The position numbers and the translations under genes were made by a program. From an uncultured Prevotella sp. (GTDB lineage: Bacteria; Bacteroidota; Bacteroidia; Bacteroidales; Bacteroidaceae), in NCBI GenBank assembly GCA_944320355.1, contig CALUHC010000041.1:1-64000 (forward strand): a stretch of DNA of 64,000 nt, written 5' to 3'. The notes below the pieces were generated by a model. That model was not told the origin of the DNA. It ran no database searches and was given only the letters and a program-made list of their open reading frames with translations. Below, in pieces: positions 27,850 through 37,282 of this stretch (positions within the stretch are counted from its first letter, which is position 1; each line of letters begins with the position of its first letter).

Positions 27850-28989
27850 ATGCCGATTGACTACATGTCAATTACCATTTGTTGCCTGCTGGTGCTCTTC
27901 GCGCTAACGACACCGCTGTGCAACGGACTGTCAAGGAGGCCTGCCCGCCAGAAAGACAGCGACGGGCAGGCCGCCAACCCATCGTTTTCTATCGTAATAA
28001 CCGCCCACGACAAGGCAAAGGAATTGGAAAGAAACCTGCCTCTGTTCCTGTCACAGGAATATGAAAACGACGTAGAGGTGATTGTAGTGAACGAGTCGTC
28101 CACTGACGAAACGGACGATGTGCTCAAGAGACTCAAGACCGGGCATCCAAACCTTTACACCACTTTCATACCCGATTCCAGCCATTACATCAGCAGGAAA
28201 AAGCTGGCCATGACCATAGGGGTAAAGGCATCGCACAATGACTGGATAGTATTCACAGACGCCGACTGCCGTCCGGCAAGCCCACAATGGCTTTCCGCCA
28301 TTGCCACCCACTGCGGAGAGGGCGCAGATGCCGTGCTTGGCTACACCAACTATGATCACTACGCAAAACCATATTACCGCTTCGAGCGGCTGCTCACGGC
28401 CTGCCACTGCCTGCGGGCGGCATCAAAAGGCGCCACTTACAGGTACAACGGCAACTGCATCGCGCTGAGACGGAAGACGTTCATGGAGAACAACGGATTC
28501 CAGAACAACCTGAAATACCTGCGCGGAGAATATGACTTCCTCGCCAACGACTACGCCAGGCCATCACGCACGAGCATAGCCATAGAGCCGGAAGCCCACA
28601 CAATACAAGACGCCCCCACACGCAAACAATGGGCAAACACCAACGTTTTCTTCATGGAAACAAGGCGGCACCTGAAACGGAAGCGCGTGTTCAGGATGGT
28701 GTTCAACATCGACAACCTGCTATTGCACGCCAATATCATATTCCAGATTGCGGCCTTGGCATACGCGCTATTGGCTGGCAATGCCATAATAACAGCTGCA
28801 GCCGCGCTTTCTTTCGCCATAACGGCAGCCTGCAGGCTGCTCATAGCAAGAAAAGCAATAAGGTTTTACGGCGACAAAATGGCCGTATGGCCTATACCAC
28901 TGATGGAACTGAGGGTGGCATGGCAAAACCTTGCGTTCATGCTGCGCCACAGGCTGTCCGACAAGTACGACTACATACGCAACAACTGA
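27850..28989 (+). CDS. Family 2 glycosyltransferase, membrane-associated
   Basis: 379 residues. One N-terminal hydrophobic segment (about 7-26), a GT2 GT-A domain starting FSIVITAHDKAKELERNL, with VVNESSTDETDD and the metal-binding FTDADCRPAS, then two C-terminal membrane helices (about 293-340). It probably transfers a sugar at the cytoplasmic face of the membrane; the donor cannot be told. A second ATG (27865) is also possible. It sits tightly between lysA (12 bases) and the next gene (7 bases). Confidence 0.85.
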   Translation: MPIDYMSITICCLLVLFALTTPLCNGLSRRPARQKDSDGQAANPSFSIVITAHDKAKELERNLPLFLSQEYENDVEVIVVNESSTDETDDVLKRLKTGHPNLYTTFIPDSSHYISRKKLAMTIGVKASHNDWIVFTDADCRPASPQWLSAIATHCGEGADAVLGYTNYDHYAKPYYRFERLLTACHCLRAASKGATYRYNGNCIALRRKTFMENNGFQNNLKYLRGEYDFLANDYARPSRTSIAIEPEAHTIQDAPTRKQWANTNVFFMETRRHLKRKRVFRMVFNIDNLLLHANIIFQIAALAYALLAGNAIITAAAALSFAITAACRLLIARKAIRFYGDKMAVWPIPLMELRVAWQNLAFMLRHRLSDKYDYIRNN

Positions 28990-28996
28990 AAGCCAC

Positions 28997-30091
28997 ATGA
29001 GGATACTGCACTTCTATGCCAAAGCGGAAAGAGCTACCCAAGAATACGTGAGCGTGCTGTGCAAGTCAATGTGCGGAAATGCAGAAAGCAAAGCCAGCCA
29101 CAGCCTGAGCGAGTTCCGCAAGGAGCTCAACAACTGGCATCCGGACATCGTCCACATACACGGGTGCTGGCATCTGTCCATCGCCATTGCCGAAAAAATG
29201 GCGCTAAACAAAGGATGCAGGATTGTGCTCACACCCCACGGAATGCTTGAACCATGGGTTCTCAAACAGAAATATTACACGGACAAGCTCCCCAAACTAT
29301 TGCTCTACCAGCGAAAATGCCTGCGAAAAGCCTACGCCATCATAGCCTTCGGGCGCATGGAAGCGCAATACCTGGCACATCTTGCTTACAACCCAAGAGT
29401 TGAAACTGTGCTGAACTCACTCATCACAGAAACAATCACAGACACTGATATGGCCTCGGCCGTGCATGATATATACCGCAAGGTGCTCGACACTGACGTT
29501 ATCAGCCTCATGGACGCAAACACACAGTTGGCCCTGCGCGCCCTGACCAAAGCCGGGATTGCGGAAGACAAGCGGTGGCTCAGCAACGAAGAATACGAAG
29601 CCTGCAAGGAAATAAGCAGCGACGGGTGGCACAAGATATCCGTGTTCGCCTGCCAGGAAAACATAAACGACATTATATCAAACGGCATTGCCGTGGTAGG
29701 CATTGAGCAGTTGCCGCCTCTGTACGACTCAATAAACAGTTACGAGCAACACAATGCCAAAGACAGAGAGCCGCTGTCAGCTTCGCCCGCAATGCCTGGA
29801 GACAAGGAGCTACTGTCCATACTGAAGGAAACAAAGAAGCGCATACACACCAGATCGCTGAGAATAAAGCACCTCATAGAGCTGGCCGATATGCTGAGAC
29901 ACGGCAACTTTGACGAATACGCAGTGAACCAGACGCTCATTGAGAAAAAACTCCAGAAGCACACAGCACGCCTGATGCACGTGCTGGCCGAGACGACCGG
30001 GCTTGAGGAAGGATTCATGCTCACCCCGGAACGAGATGACCGGAAAGCGAAAAGAATGGAAAAGACAATAATCAAACACACCAAGATATGA
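28997..30091 (+). CDS. Half glycosyltransferase (GT-B N-terminal domain) fused to an unknown helical region
   Basis: 364 residues. The region 45-150 resembles the N-terminal lobe of GT4 enzymes: DIVHIHGCWHLSIAIAEKMA, then LTPHGMLEPWVL and AYAIIAFGRMEAQYL. The C-terminal lobe that normally binds the nucleotide sugar (with its ExFGxxxxE motif) is absent. Instead there are about 210 mostly helical, charged residues with no family I recognise. It may be a partner of the GT2 next door or a regulator. Its stop overlaps the fbp start by 4 bases. Confidence 0.65.
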   Translation: MRILHFYAKAERATQEYVSVLCKSMCGNAESKASHSLSEFRKELNNWHPDIVHIHGCWHLSIAIAEKMALNKGCRIVLTPHGMLEPWVLKQKYYTDKLPKLLLYQRKCLRKAYAIIAFGRMEAQYLAHLAYNPRVETVLNSLITETITDTDMASAVHDIYRKVLDTDVISLMDANTQLALRALTKAGIAEDKRWLSNEEYEACKEISSDGWHKISVFACQENINDIISNGIAVVGIEQLPPLYDSINSYEQHNAKDREPLSASPAMPGDKELLSILKETKKRIHTRSLRIKHLIELADMLRHGNFDEYAVNQTLIEKKLQKHTARLMHVLAETTGLEEGFMLTPERDDRKAKRMEKTIIKHTKI

Positions 30092-32076
30092 CCAACAACG
30101 CACAAAAGGACATGACCCCCGAAACGCAATACTTAGGTCTGCTGTCAAAACTATTCCCAACCGTGGCCGAGGCGAGCACAGAAATCATAAACCTCGAAGC
30201 CATAATGCACCTGCCCAAGGGAACTGAGCACTTCCTTGCGGACATACACGGAGAGTACGAGGCGTTCCAGCACATACTGAAAAACGCCTCTGGCAACATA
30301 AAGCGGAAAGTGAACGAACTCTTTGGCAACAGCCTGCGCGAATCGGAAAAAAAGGAACTGTGCACGCTGATATACTATCCCGAACAGAAGATAGAACTGA
30401 TCAAGGCTGTGGAACCGGAACTTATAGACTGGTACCATATCACTATCCACCAGCTTGTAAGGGTATGCCGCGATGTGAGCAGCAAGTACACAAGGTCGAA
30501 AGTGAGGAAATCGCTCCCCGCCGACTTCAGCTACATCATAGAAGAACTGCTCCACGAGAACGCCGACGACACCAACAAGACGGCATACGTCAACGTCATC
30601 GTAGACACGATCATCACCACCGGACGCGCCGACGACTTCATCATAGCGCTGTGCAACGTGATACAAAGGCTGGCCATAGACCAGCTCCACATACTCGGCG
30701 ACATATATGACCGCGGCCCCGGTGCGCATATCATAATGGACATCATGCAGAACTACCACAGCTGGGATATGCAATGGGGCAACCACGACATACTATGGAT
30801 GGGAGCCAGCGCAGGCAACGACGCCTGCATCTGCAACGTGCTGCGGCTGTCGCTGCGCTATGCGAACCTGGCAACGCTCGAAGAGGGATACGGCATAAAC
30901 CTCGTGCCGCTCGCAACCTTCGCCATGGACGCTTACGGCGACGACCCATGCGAGGAGTTCATGCCAAAGCTGAGCAAGGACACCGCACTCGACGAAAAGA
31001 CCATCAGCCTGATAGCCCGGATGCACAAAGCCATAAGCATCATACAGTTCAAGATGGAAGCGCAGGTGTTCAACCGACATCCGGAATGGGGGATGCGCAA
31101 AAGAAACCTGCTTGAAGGCATTGACAAGCAGAGGGGGGTATGCGTGATAGACGGAAACGAGTACGAAATGAAAAGCTGCAACTTCCCGACCCTCGACCAG
31201 GCCACCCCCTACAAACTGACCACCGACGAGGAGATACTGATGAACCGGCTGCACCATTCGTTTGCCGTATGCGAGAAACTGCACCGCCACATCAAACTGA
31301 TGCTGAGCCACGGCGGCATGTACGCCATATACAACAGCAACCTGCTGTTCCACGCCTCAGTGCCGCTGAACGCAGACGGCACACTGAAAGAGGTGGAGTT
31401 CTACGGCGGAAAATCCTACAGCGGCAAGGAACTCATGTACCAGATAGAGCTCATGATACGCTCGGCCTTCACCCCCGACACCCCCACGGAAGAGCGAAAC
31501 TATGCCATAGACTACTTCCTATACCTGTGGTGCGGCAAGGACAGCCCACTGTTCGACAAGTCAAAGATGGCAACTTTTGAGCGGTATTTCCTTACGGACA
31601 AGGACACATACAAGGAAGAAAAGGGCTACTACTTCAAGCTGCGCGACGACGAAAACGTGTGCGACCATATCCTCGACGCCTTCGATGTGACAGGCTCAAA
31701 CAGGCACATCATCAACGGCCACGTGCCGGTGCACGCATCGAAAGGCGAAAACCCCATAAAGGCAGGGGGCAAGCTGATGGTCATCGACGGCGGATTCAGC
31801 GAAGCCTACCACCATGAGACAGGCATTGCCGGATATACACTCGTATATCACAGCCGCGGTTTCCAACTCGTGCAGCACGAGCCATTCACGAGCGCCGCCG
31901 ACGCCATAAAGCGCGGCACCGACATAAAGAGCACCACGCAGATTGTCGAAATGTCGGCCCACCGTATGCTCGTGGCCGACACCGACCGCGGCGCGGAGCT
32001 GAAAGCGCAGATAGCCGACCTGAAGAAACTTCTCCATGCCTATATGCACGGCACGATAAAAGAGAGGAGACAATAA
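30088..32076 (+). CDS. fbp: Class III fructose-1,6-bisphosphatase
   Basis: Gluconeogenic enzyme of the calcineurin-like metallophosphatase type found in Firmicutes and Bacteroidota. Metal motifs: LADIHGEYEAF near the N terminus, LGDIYDRGPGAH, WGNHDILWMGA, and INGHVPVHASKGENP. 662 residues matches the family. It is translationally coupled to the upstream glycosyltransferase-like gene (ATGA overlap). Confidence 0.95.
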   Translation: MTNNAQKDMTPETQYLGLLSKLFPTVAEASTEIINLEAIMHLPKGTEHFLADIHGEYEAFQHILKNASGNIKRKVNELFGNSLRESEKKELCTLIYYPEQKIELIKAVEPELIDWYHITIHQLVRVCRDVSSKYTRSKVRKSLPADFSYIIEELLHENADDTNKTAYVNVIVDTIITTGRADDFIIALCNVIQRLAIDQLHILGDIYDRGPGAHIIMDIMQNYHSWDMQWGNHDILWMGASAGNDACICNVLRLSLRYANLATLEEGYGINLVPLATFAMDAYGDDPCEEFMPKLSKDTALDEKTISLIARMHKAISIIQFKMEAQVFNRHPEWGMRKRNLLEGIDKQRGVCVIDGNEYEMKSCNFPTLDQATPYKLTTDEEILMNRLHHSFAVCEKLHRHIKLMLSHGGMYAIYNSNLLFHASVPLNADGTLKEVEFYGGKSYSGKELMYQIELMIRSAFTPDTPTEERNYAIDYFLYLWCGKDSPLFDKSKMATFERYFLTDKDTYKEEKGYYFKLRDDENVCDHILDAFDVTGSNRHIINGHVPVHASKGENPIKAGGKLMVIDGGFSEAYHHETGIAGYTLVYHSRGFQLVQHEPFTSAADAIKRGTDIKSTTQIVEMSAHRMLVADTDRGAELKAQIADLKKLLHAYMHGTIKERRQ

Positions 32077-32114
32077 AGCTGGGTATGGCCACTGGCTGCA
32101 ATGCAAGAGGGGAT

Positions 32115-32275
32115 GTGTCAAAATGGAGTTAACTGGAGTTTGGGGCTTCGCCCGAAATTATCTGGAGTTAACAGACGTATGTTTTGTTACTGATTACCAA
32201 GCAATTGTCCGTTAACTTCCGGCGACCGACAGGTCGTCTAACTTCGGTTAACTCCTTTCAACTACATTTTGACAC
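32115..32275. repeat. Family A repeat, copy A2 (161 bp)
   Basis: GTGTCAAAATGGAGTTAACT at the left and, inverted, AACTACATTTTGACAC at the right. The interior includes TTTGGGGCTTCGCCCGAA, ACGTATGTTTTGTTACTGAT and GCGACCGACAGGTCGTC. Read in reverse it matches copy A3 (42078) along the whole length with few differences. It lies between the convergent fbp and PepSY-like genes. Confidence 0.8.
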
Positions 32276-32306
32276 ATCTCTCTCTTGCATTGCGCCACAG
32301 GCACAG

Positions 32307-33194
32307 TCACCTGTCTGCCACCTCTGTCACAGTCCCGTCAGGATAAACCATCAGGTCGCGGTCCGAATTGTCCAAGTCAACGAGATAGAAGACCTCGCCC
32401 GATGCCATCTCCACGTAGTCGCAGTCATCTATCCGCTTGCCGGCACCTGCCGCCGAAGCCTGCACAGCATCGCGCACAAAGGCGGGAATGTCTGCCAGAC
32501 AGTCGGTAGAAGTGTAAGCCCACCGGTAGTCTGAGCCGAAATGCACCTCCTTGCTTTTCCCGTCGTGCCTGATGTCCAGCTCAAAGCCATTTGGCTCTGA
32601 ATCAAAGTCCACGACAACAGCACCCGGATACTTTGCGTCGAGCAACGAGTCCACACTCTGAGGCAAAGAGCCTTGCGGCTGGTCGCCGCCGGCAATGCCT
32701 CCTCCCCCACCCGACGTTGTGTCATAGAGAGTCCCGTTCAGGTCAAAATACAAATCACAGTCGGGTTGACCGGCCTTCTCCACCTCAATCCTGTACACTG
32801 TGTCATATCCAGGACGCTGTATCTCGTCGATGTCATCCACAATCCAGCCGTCCACACCATAGCTCGTGGCCGCATATCCGGCCTGCACTGCCTCGGGCAG
32901 AGCCGTGAGGTTGATGCCGTAGTCCACCTCCGTCATAGCCCACGTTCCGCCAGCCGTGTACCATGCAGAGTGCTCCCGTCCCGAAGCATAGAACTCGGCC
33001 ACATAGTAGCTGCCGCCACGCTCCACGTCCCACTCCACATATCCAACATCGCCATAACGCTCTGCGAACGCCGCCCTGACCACATCTGGCACTCGCTGCG
33101 CACCGTCGTCGCTGTCATCATCGTCACACGACACAAATACCAAACCTCCCAACAGGCAAACCACGCCTGCCCTAATCCACTTGTAAAACTCCAT
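32307..33194 (-). CDS. Lipoprotein with four PepSY-like (PF11396-type) half-repeats
   Basis: 295 residues from the ATG at 33194, chosen because it starts a signal peptide with lipobox (VCLLGGLVFVSC) followed by an acidic tail DDDDSDDG. The mature part has four repeated segments, each starting like VPDVVRAAFAERYG, LPEAVQAGYAATSYG, LPQSVDSLLDAKYPG and IPAFVRDAVQASAAG and then a three-strand pattern: two tandem PepSY-like (beta-lactamase-inhibitor-like) domains. Function unknown; periplasmic or surface exposed. A minus-strand TACCTTTG box (33310-33303) gives a leader of about 100 bases. Confidence 0.75.
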   Translation of the reverse strand: MEFYKWIRAGVVCLLGGLVFVSCDDDDSDDGAQRVPDVVRAAFAERYGDVGYVEWDVERGGSYYVAEFYASGREHSAWYTAGGTWAMTEVDYGINLTALPEAVQAGYAATSYGVDGWIVDDIDEIQRPGYDTVYRIEVEKAGQPDCDLYFDLNGTLYDTTSGGGGGIAGGDQPQGSLPQSVDSLLDAKYPGAVVVDFDSEPNGFELDIRHDGKSKEVHFGSDYRWAYTSTDCLADIPAFVRDAVQASAAGAGKRIDDCDYVEMASGEVFYLVDLDNSDRDLMVYPDGTVTEVADR

Positions 33195-33507
33195 AATACT
33201 AATTTTTTTAATGTTATCAATATTTTCCACCGCCCTATGTAACACCTGCGAGCCTATTGGCATAAACCAGCTCACAAGCCCGGCGGCATCTCTTCTCGCA
33301 AGCAAAGGTATGAGCCAAATCTGAAATAATTTTGAAATACACGTTTCGATATACAAAAAAAAAAGAGACAATATGTCCCAAGTTCCCCATACGGCAACGG
33401 TTCCCACGACCCAGACTGCCTGCAACATAAGCCCCACCGCCACACACGCCCCCATATAGAAAAACACCAAACAGCACAGAACCGGCACACACCACAAAGC
33501 AGCCGCA

Positions 33508-33670
33508 GCGCAACAAAAGACATGGCCTGCCACATACAGCTTTGCAAAACGTGCCGTTTCGCCTCTTAAAACGGCCCGTTTCATCACGCAAAACGCGCCG
33601 TTTCAGAGATCAAAACGGCACATTTTGTAACCCATCTGACTATCAGCAAGTTACAAGCCAAGCAAAAATC
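33508..33670 (+). repeat. Family R repeat, copy R4
   Basis: Units begin at 33547, 33569, 33591 and 33613, an exact 22-bp register (cores AAACGTGCCGTTTC, AAACGGCCCGTTTC, AAACGCGCCGTTTC, AAACGGCACATTTT). The side motif GTAACCCATCTGACTATCAG ends with a pairing GTTAC. It lies between the divergent PepSY lipoprotein and rplU units; limits approximate. The stretch 33195-33507 otherwise holds only the lipoprotein promoter. Confidence 0.78.
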
Positions 33671-33852
33671 GCTGCCGAAAACATCGGCAGATGGTACGCC
33701 ACGAAGCGCAAAATGCGCAGCAGGAAACAAAAAACACACAAACAAAACACAAAACAGAGCCAAAACAAAAGGCACAAACCACTGTGCGCCCACATAATCA
33801 AAAAGTTGGAAAAATTTATATAAATAGTTTTGGCCGGCACAAATAAATTTGC

Positions 33853-33956
33853 TATTTTTGTACCCGTTATCCTGAAAACAATCTTTTTACCTTAAAAAGA
33901 CTAATACCTATTGAAGGTATAGAGCGATGGTCTGTGAGGATCGTCGCTTTATTTTT
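33853..33956 (+). ncRNA. Candidate small RNA or attenuated leader upstream of rplU
   Basis: Seen: a TTTG (33829-33832) 20 bases before a TATTTTTG box (33853-33860), then a hairpin ATACC/GGTAT (about 33904-33920), then a 10-bp stem AGCGATGGTC/GATCGTCGCT followed by TTTATTTTT (ending 33956). This is a full promoter-to-terminator unit of about 90 nt with no open frame. rplU has its own promoter downstream. Inference: a small RNA, or a leader that terminates before rplU-rpmA. I considered the Bacteroidales-1 type RNA but could not confirm the match. Confidence 0.5.
33923..33956 (+). terminator. Intrinsic terminator of the candidate small RNA
   Basis: AGCGATGGTC (33923-33932) pairs with GATCGTCGCT (33939-33948), including two G-U pairs, around a six-base loop, followed immediately by TTTATTTTT-like sequence (to 33956). 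Confidence 0.65.
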
Positions 33957-34036
33957 CACACGCCGTCAAAGGTTAATTAAGGTTAACAATCATACCTTTC
34001 CAAAGGCAGGGAAACACTTATTTCACCAAAAAATAG

Positions 34037-34129
34037 TAACTTTGCGGCCGATTCAGTCCGTGGAGGCCCAAACAAGAGGCAGCACAGTGCAGCCCGCCTC
34101 GCGGAAAAATCCGTTTAACAATAATAATA
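34037..34129 (+). promoter_or_regulatory. Promoter and leader of rplU-rpmA
   Basis: TAACTTTG (34037-34044) with start expected near 34051 and a leader of about 80 bases, long enough to hold regulatory structure. No known ribosomal-protein leader motif could be assigned by eye. Confidence 0.6.
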
Positions 34130-34447
34130 ATGTACGCAATTGTAGAGATTAACGGTCAGCAGTTCAAAGCCGAAGCAGGCAAGAAGCTCTTCGTCCACCA
34201 CATGAAGGACACCCAGGAAGGGCAGGCTGTTGAGTTTGAGAAAGTGCTGCTCGTAGACAAGGACGGCAGCATTGAGGTCGGTGCGCCCACCGTAGACGGC
34301 GCGAAAGTGGTATGCGAGGTTATCAACCCGCTGGTTAAAGGTGACAAGGTTATCGTCTTCAAGATGAAGCGCCGCAAGGACTACCGCAAGAAACAGGGAC
34401 ACCGTGCGCAGTTCACCGAATTGAAAATAAAAGAAGTAATCGCTTAA
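34130..34447 (+). CDS. rplU: 50S ribosomal protein L21
   Basis: 105 residues, N-terminal [20 protein letters not shown] and the conserved C-terminal [20 protein letters not shown] that contacts 23S rRNA. Normal length. rpmA follows 22 bases later, the usual arrangement. Confidence 0.97.
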   Translation: MYAIVEINGQQFKAEAGKKLFVHHMKDTQEGQAVEFEKVLLVDKDGSIEVGAPTVDGAKVVCEVINPLVKGDKVIVFKMKRRKDYRKKQGHRAQFTELKIKEVIA

Positions 34448-34469
34448 AGTTTAAGGAGGAAGTAAAGAG

Positions 34470-34733
34470 ATGGCACACAAAAAAGGTGTAGGTAGTTCTA
34501 AGAACGGCCGCGAGTCAGCTTCACAAAGGTTAGGCGTCAAGATCTGGGGCGGGCAGAAAGTCATAGCCGGCAACATCATAGTACGCCAGCGCGGCACCAA
34601 GCACAACCCCGGCAAGAACGTCGGCATAGGCAAGGACGACACACTCTACGCGCTCACCGACGGAATTGTGAGCTTCAAGAGGGGCCGCCAGAACAAGAGC
34701 TTCGTTTCAGTGATTCCTGAAGCCGAGGCTTAA
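34470..34733 (+). CDS. rpmA: 50S ribosomal protein L27
   Basis: 87 residues: [16 protein letters not shown] at the start (no Firmicutes-type cleavable N-terminal extension), then [15 protein letters not shown] and [10 protein letters not shown]. The N terminus reaches the peptidyl transferase centre. An ideal AGGAGG-like stretch (AAGGAGGAAG, 34452-34461) precedes the ATG, unusual for this genome. A terminator follows. Confidence 0.97.
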   Translation: MAHKKGVGSSKNGRESASQRLGVKIWGGQKVIAGNIIVRQRGTKHNPGKNVGIGKDDTLYALTDGIVSFKRGRQNKSFVSVIPEAEA

Positions 34734-34767
34734 ACTAACACAAAATCACTTATTCCAAACAAACAAC

Positions 34768-34802
34768 AAAATCCGGTGGTTCCGACGGAACTGCCGGATT
34801 TT
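34768..34802 (+). terminator. Intrinsic terminator after rpmA
   Basis: AAAATCCGG...GTTCC pairs with GGAAC...CCGGATTTT around GAC, with small internal mismatches. The A/T-rich ends make it usable in both directions. Confidence 0.75.
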
Positions 34803-34963
34803 GCGCTTTCACGGAAAACAACACACGGCACCACCCCCAACAGGCCCGATGCGCACCCTGGCGGCGCATTTAGGCAAATAGTAAAAACTTTTGTTGCTGG
34901 TAAATTGCATTATTCCTATAAAATTGTTACTTTTGCATTTGGAAAAAGGCAGCAACGCAGACA

Positions 34964-35572
34964 ATGAAACTCGTCATAATGACCAAACCCACGTTTTTCG
35001 TGGAGGAAGACAAGATACTCTCAGCGCTATTCGACGAGGGGCTAGACAACCTGCACCTATGCAAACCTGAGGCATCGCCAATGCTCTCCGAGCGGCTGCT
35101 GACCCTACTGCATGAGGAATGCTGCAACAAAATCACCGTGCACGGCCACTTTTACCTGAAAGACGAATACCGGCTCAAGGGAATACACATTGAAGACGCC
35201 TGCACACCACCGCCCAAAGGATACAGGGGGCAACTCAGCCGGACGTGCCGGACAATAGAAAGCCTGAAGGAAGCCAAGAAGAAATCGGACTATGTGTTCC
35301 TCAGAAACATTTTCGACAGCACGACACACCCCGACCAGAAAGCCACCTTCTCCATGCAGGAACTTGAGGAAGGCGCACGCCACGGCCTCATAGACAAGCA
35401 TGTGTACGCCCTCGGCGGAATGGACATAGAGCACATACGCATGGCCAAGGACATCGGCTTCGGCGGCGTGGTGGTGTGCGGCGACCTATGGAACCGCTTC
35501 GACATACACAACCACCTCGACTACAGGGAACTCATCTCTCACTTCGACAAATTGCGGAAAGCAGCCAGCTGA
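34964..35572 (+). CDS. Thiamine phosphate synthase-like protein (ThiE/TenI family)
   Basis: 202 residues of a TIM barrel of the ThiE/TenI type: MKLVIMTKPTFFVEED at the start, HGHFYLKDEYRLKGIHIED with the substrate-binding strand, and YALGGMDIEHIRMAKDIGFGGVVVCGD-like end region (phosphate loop). It is somewhat diverged: the usual ThiE DD(Y/L)xxA segment is not obvious, so it may be TenI-like or have another substrate. Promoter TACTTTTG (34928-34935). prs follows after 30 bases. Confidence 0.7.
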   Translation: MKLVIMTKPTFFVEEDKILSALFDEGLDNLHLCKPEASPMLSERLLTLLHEECCNKITVHGHFYLKDEYRLKGIHIEDACTPPPKGYRGQLSRTCRTIESLKEAKKKSDYVFLRNIFDSTTHPDQKATFSMQELEEGARHGLIDKHVYALGGMDIEHIRMAKDIGFGGVVVCGDLWNRFDIHNHLDYRELISHFDKLRKAAS

Positions 35573-35602
35573 AGCGCAATCATAAATACAAACAACATAA
35601 AA

Positions 35603-36541
35603 ATGAGCGAAAAAAACTCTTACATGGTTTTCTCGGGCACTAACACGAGATACCTCGCAGAAAAAATCTGCAAAAGCTTGGAACGCCCGCTGGGCCAGCT
35701 CCAGATAACAAAATTCTCTGACGGGGAGTTTGCCGTGTCTTACGAGGAGTCTATCCGTGGGCGCGATATATTCCTTGTGCAGAGCACATTCCCCAACTCA
35801 GACAACCTGATGGAGCTGCTCTTGATGATCGATGCCGCCAAACGCGCCTCGGCAAGAACCATAAACGCCGTGATACCCTACTTCGGCTGGGCCCGCCAAG
35901 ACCGCAAGGACAAGCCGAGAGTGAGCATCGGCGCAAAGCTCATAGCCGACCTGCTCAGCGTGGCGGGCATAGACAGGCTCATCACCATGGACCTGCACGC
36001 AGACCAGATACAGGGATTCTTCAACGTCCCGGTCGACCACCTCTACGCCTCGGGTGTGCTGCTGCCCTACCTGCAGAGCCTGAGGCTCAAGGACATGGTG
36101 ATTGCATCGCCCGACGTGGGCGGCTCCAAGAGAGCAAACACATACGCAAAATACTTCGGCTGCCCGCTCGTGCTCTGCAACAAGACACGCGCAAGGGCCA
36201 ACGTTGTGGAAAGCATGCAAATCATCGGCGACGTGAAAGGAAAGAACGTCGTGATAATAGATGACATGGTTGACACCGCCGGCACCATCACAAAGGCCGC
36301 CGACATAATGAAAGAAGCAGGAGCCGTGACCGTGCGTGCCTGCGCATCGCACTGCGTGATGAGCGGCCCGGCAAGCGAGCGCGTGCAGAACTCCTCGCTC
36401 GAAGAAATCGTGTTCACCGACTCCATCCCATACTCCAACCGCTGCGCAAAGATAAAGCAGATATCCGTGGCCGATATGTTTGCCGAGACTATACGCAGGG
36501 TTATCAACAACGAAAGCATAAGCAGCCAATACCTGGTATAA
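35603..36541 (+). CDS. prs: Ribose-phosphate pyrophosphokinase
   Basis: Makes PRPP for purine, pyrimidine, histidine and NAD synthesis. FSDGEFAVSYEESIRGRD near the N terminus, TMDLHADQIQGFF in the middle and the PRPP loop VVIIDDMVDTAGT at about 214-226. 312 residues, class I. It is followed 11 bases later by a lipoprotein gene. Confidence 0.96.
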   Translation: MSEKNSYMVFSGTNTRYLAEKICKSLERPLGQLQITKFSDGEFAVSYEESIRGRDIFLVQSTFPNSDNLMELLLMIDAAKRASARTINAVIPYFGWARQDRKDKPRVSIGAKLIADLLSVAGIDRLITMDLHADQIQGFFNVPVDHLYASGVLLPYLQSLRLKDMVIASPDVGGSKRANTYAKYFGCPLVLCNKTRARANVVESMQIIGDVKGKNVVIIDDMVDTAGTITKAADIMKEAGAVTVRACASHCVMSGPASERVQNSSLEEIVFTDSIPYSNRCAKIKQISVADMFAETIRRVINNESISSQYLV

Positions 36542-36552
36542 GAAATCCGGAA

Positions 36553-37227
36553 ATGTTCAAGCCCAATATCGTTGTACTGGCAGCGGCAGGCGCAATGCTT
36601 GCAGCGTGCCGGTACAACGGTTATAAGATAAATGGCAACAGCCATAACCTCGACAATGGCGATACAGTCTACATAACCCGATGCCTTGACACAGGCCAGC
36701 ACATAGACACAGCCATTGTCCACGAAGGACGGTTTACAGCAGAAGGCACCGTAGACTCTACTGTCTTCTGCCTTGTTTATTGCCCCAAGCAGCCCAAACT
36801 CACCATGCCTTTCTTCCTGGAACATGGCACAATCCGGATGCAACTGTCGGACAGGCCGGCCCAAGCATACGTAAGCGGCACCGCCAACAATGACAAGTGG
36901 CAGTCGCTCATGGCTGAAACAGTAAGCATCGGAATAAGAATCGACCTGCTGGCCAAGCAAATATACAATGACGACCTGAGCCATGAAGAGCGCGTGGAAA
37001 TAGCAGATTCCATAGCAACACTCAACGCAAAATTCGGCAAGGTAGTGGCAGACCGCGCAAAAAAGGAATCGGGCAACGACTTCGGCAAGTTCCTTTTGCT
37101 CTACTATTCAAACTTCATCCCGGCGCAAACAATAAAGGAAATAATCGCAACCATGCCGGAAGAGACACGCCGCCAGCCGGACATAAAACGCCTCAACAAC
37201 GAGTGCAGCAACGAAAAACACAAATAA
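36553..37227 (+). CDS. DUF4369-type lipoprotein
   Basis: 224 residues with lipobox AMLAAC (Cys19), then a beta-rich N-terminal domain of DUF4369 type (INGNSHNLDNGDTVYITR, then HEGRFTAEGTVDS), usually found in front of thioredoxin-like domains in Bacteroidota. Here no CxxC thioredoxin domain follows; the C-terminal half is helical. So it is a DUF4369 protein without the redox part. Probably periplasmic, facing side of the membrane unknown. Near prs by position only. Confidence 0.72.
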   Translation: MFKPNIVVLAAAGAMLAACRYNGYKINGNSHNLDNGDTVYITRCLDTGQHIDTAIVHEGRFTAEGTVDSTVFCLVYCPKQPKLTMPFFLEHGTIRMQLSDRPAQAYVSGTANNDKWQSLMAETVSIGIRIDLLAKQIYNDDLSHEERVEIADSIATLNAKFGKVVADRAKKESGNDFGKFLLLYYSNFIPAQTIKEIIATMPEETRRQPDIKRLNNECSNEKHK

Positions 37228-37282
37228 ACTCTCTACTCCAACACCGACTCGCCGGCGCGCAACACGCACAGACAAAAAACAA

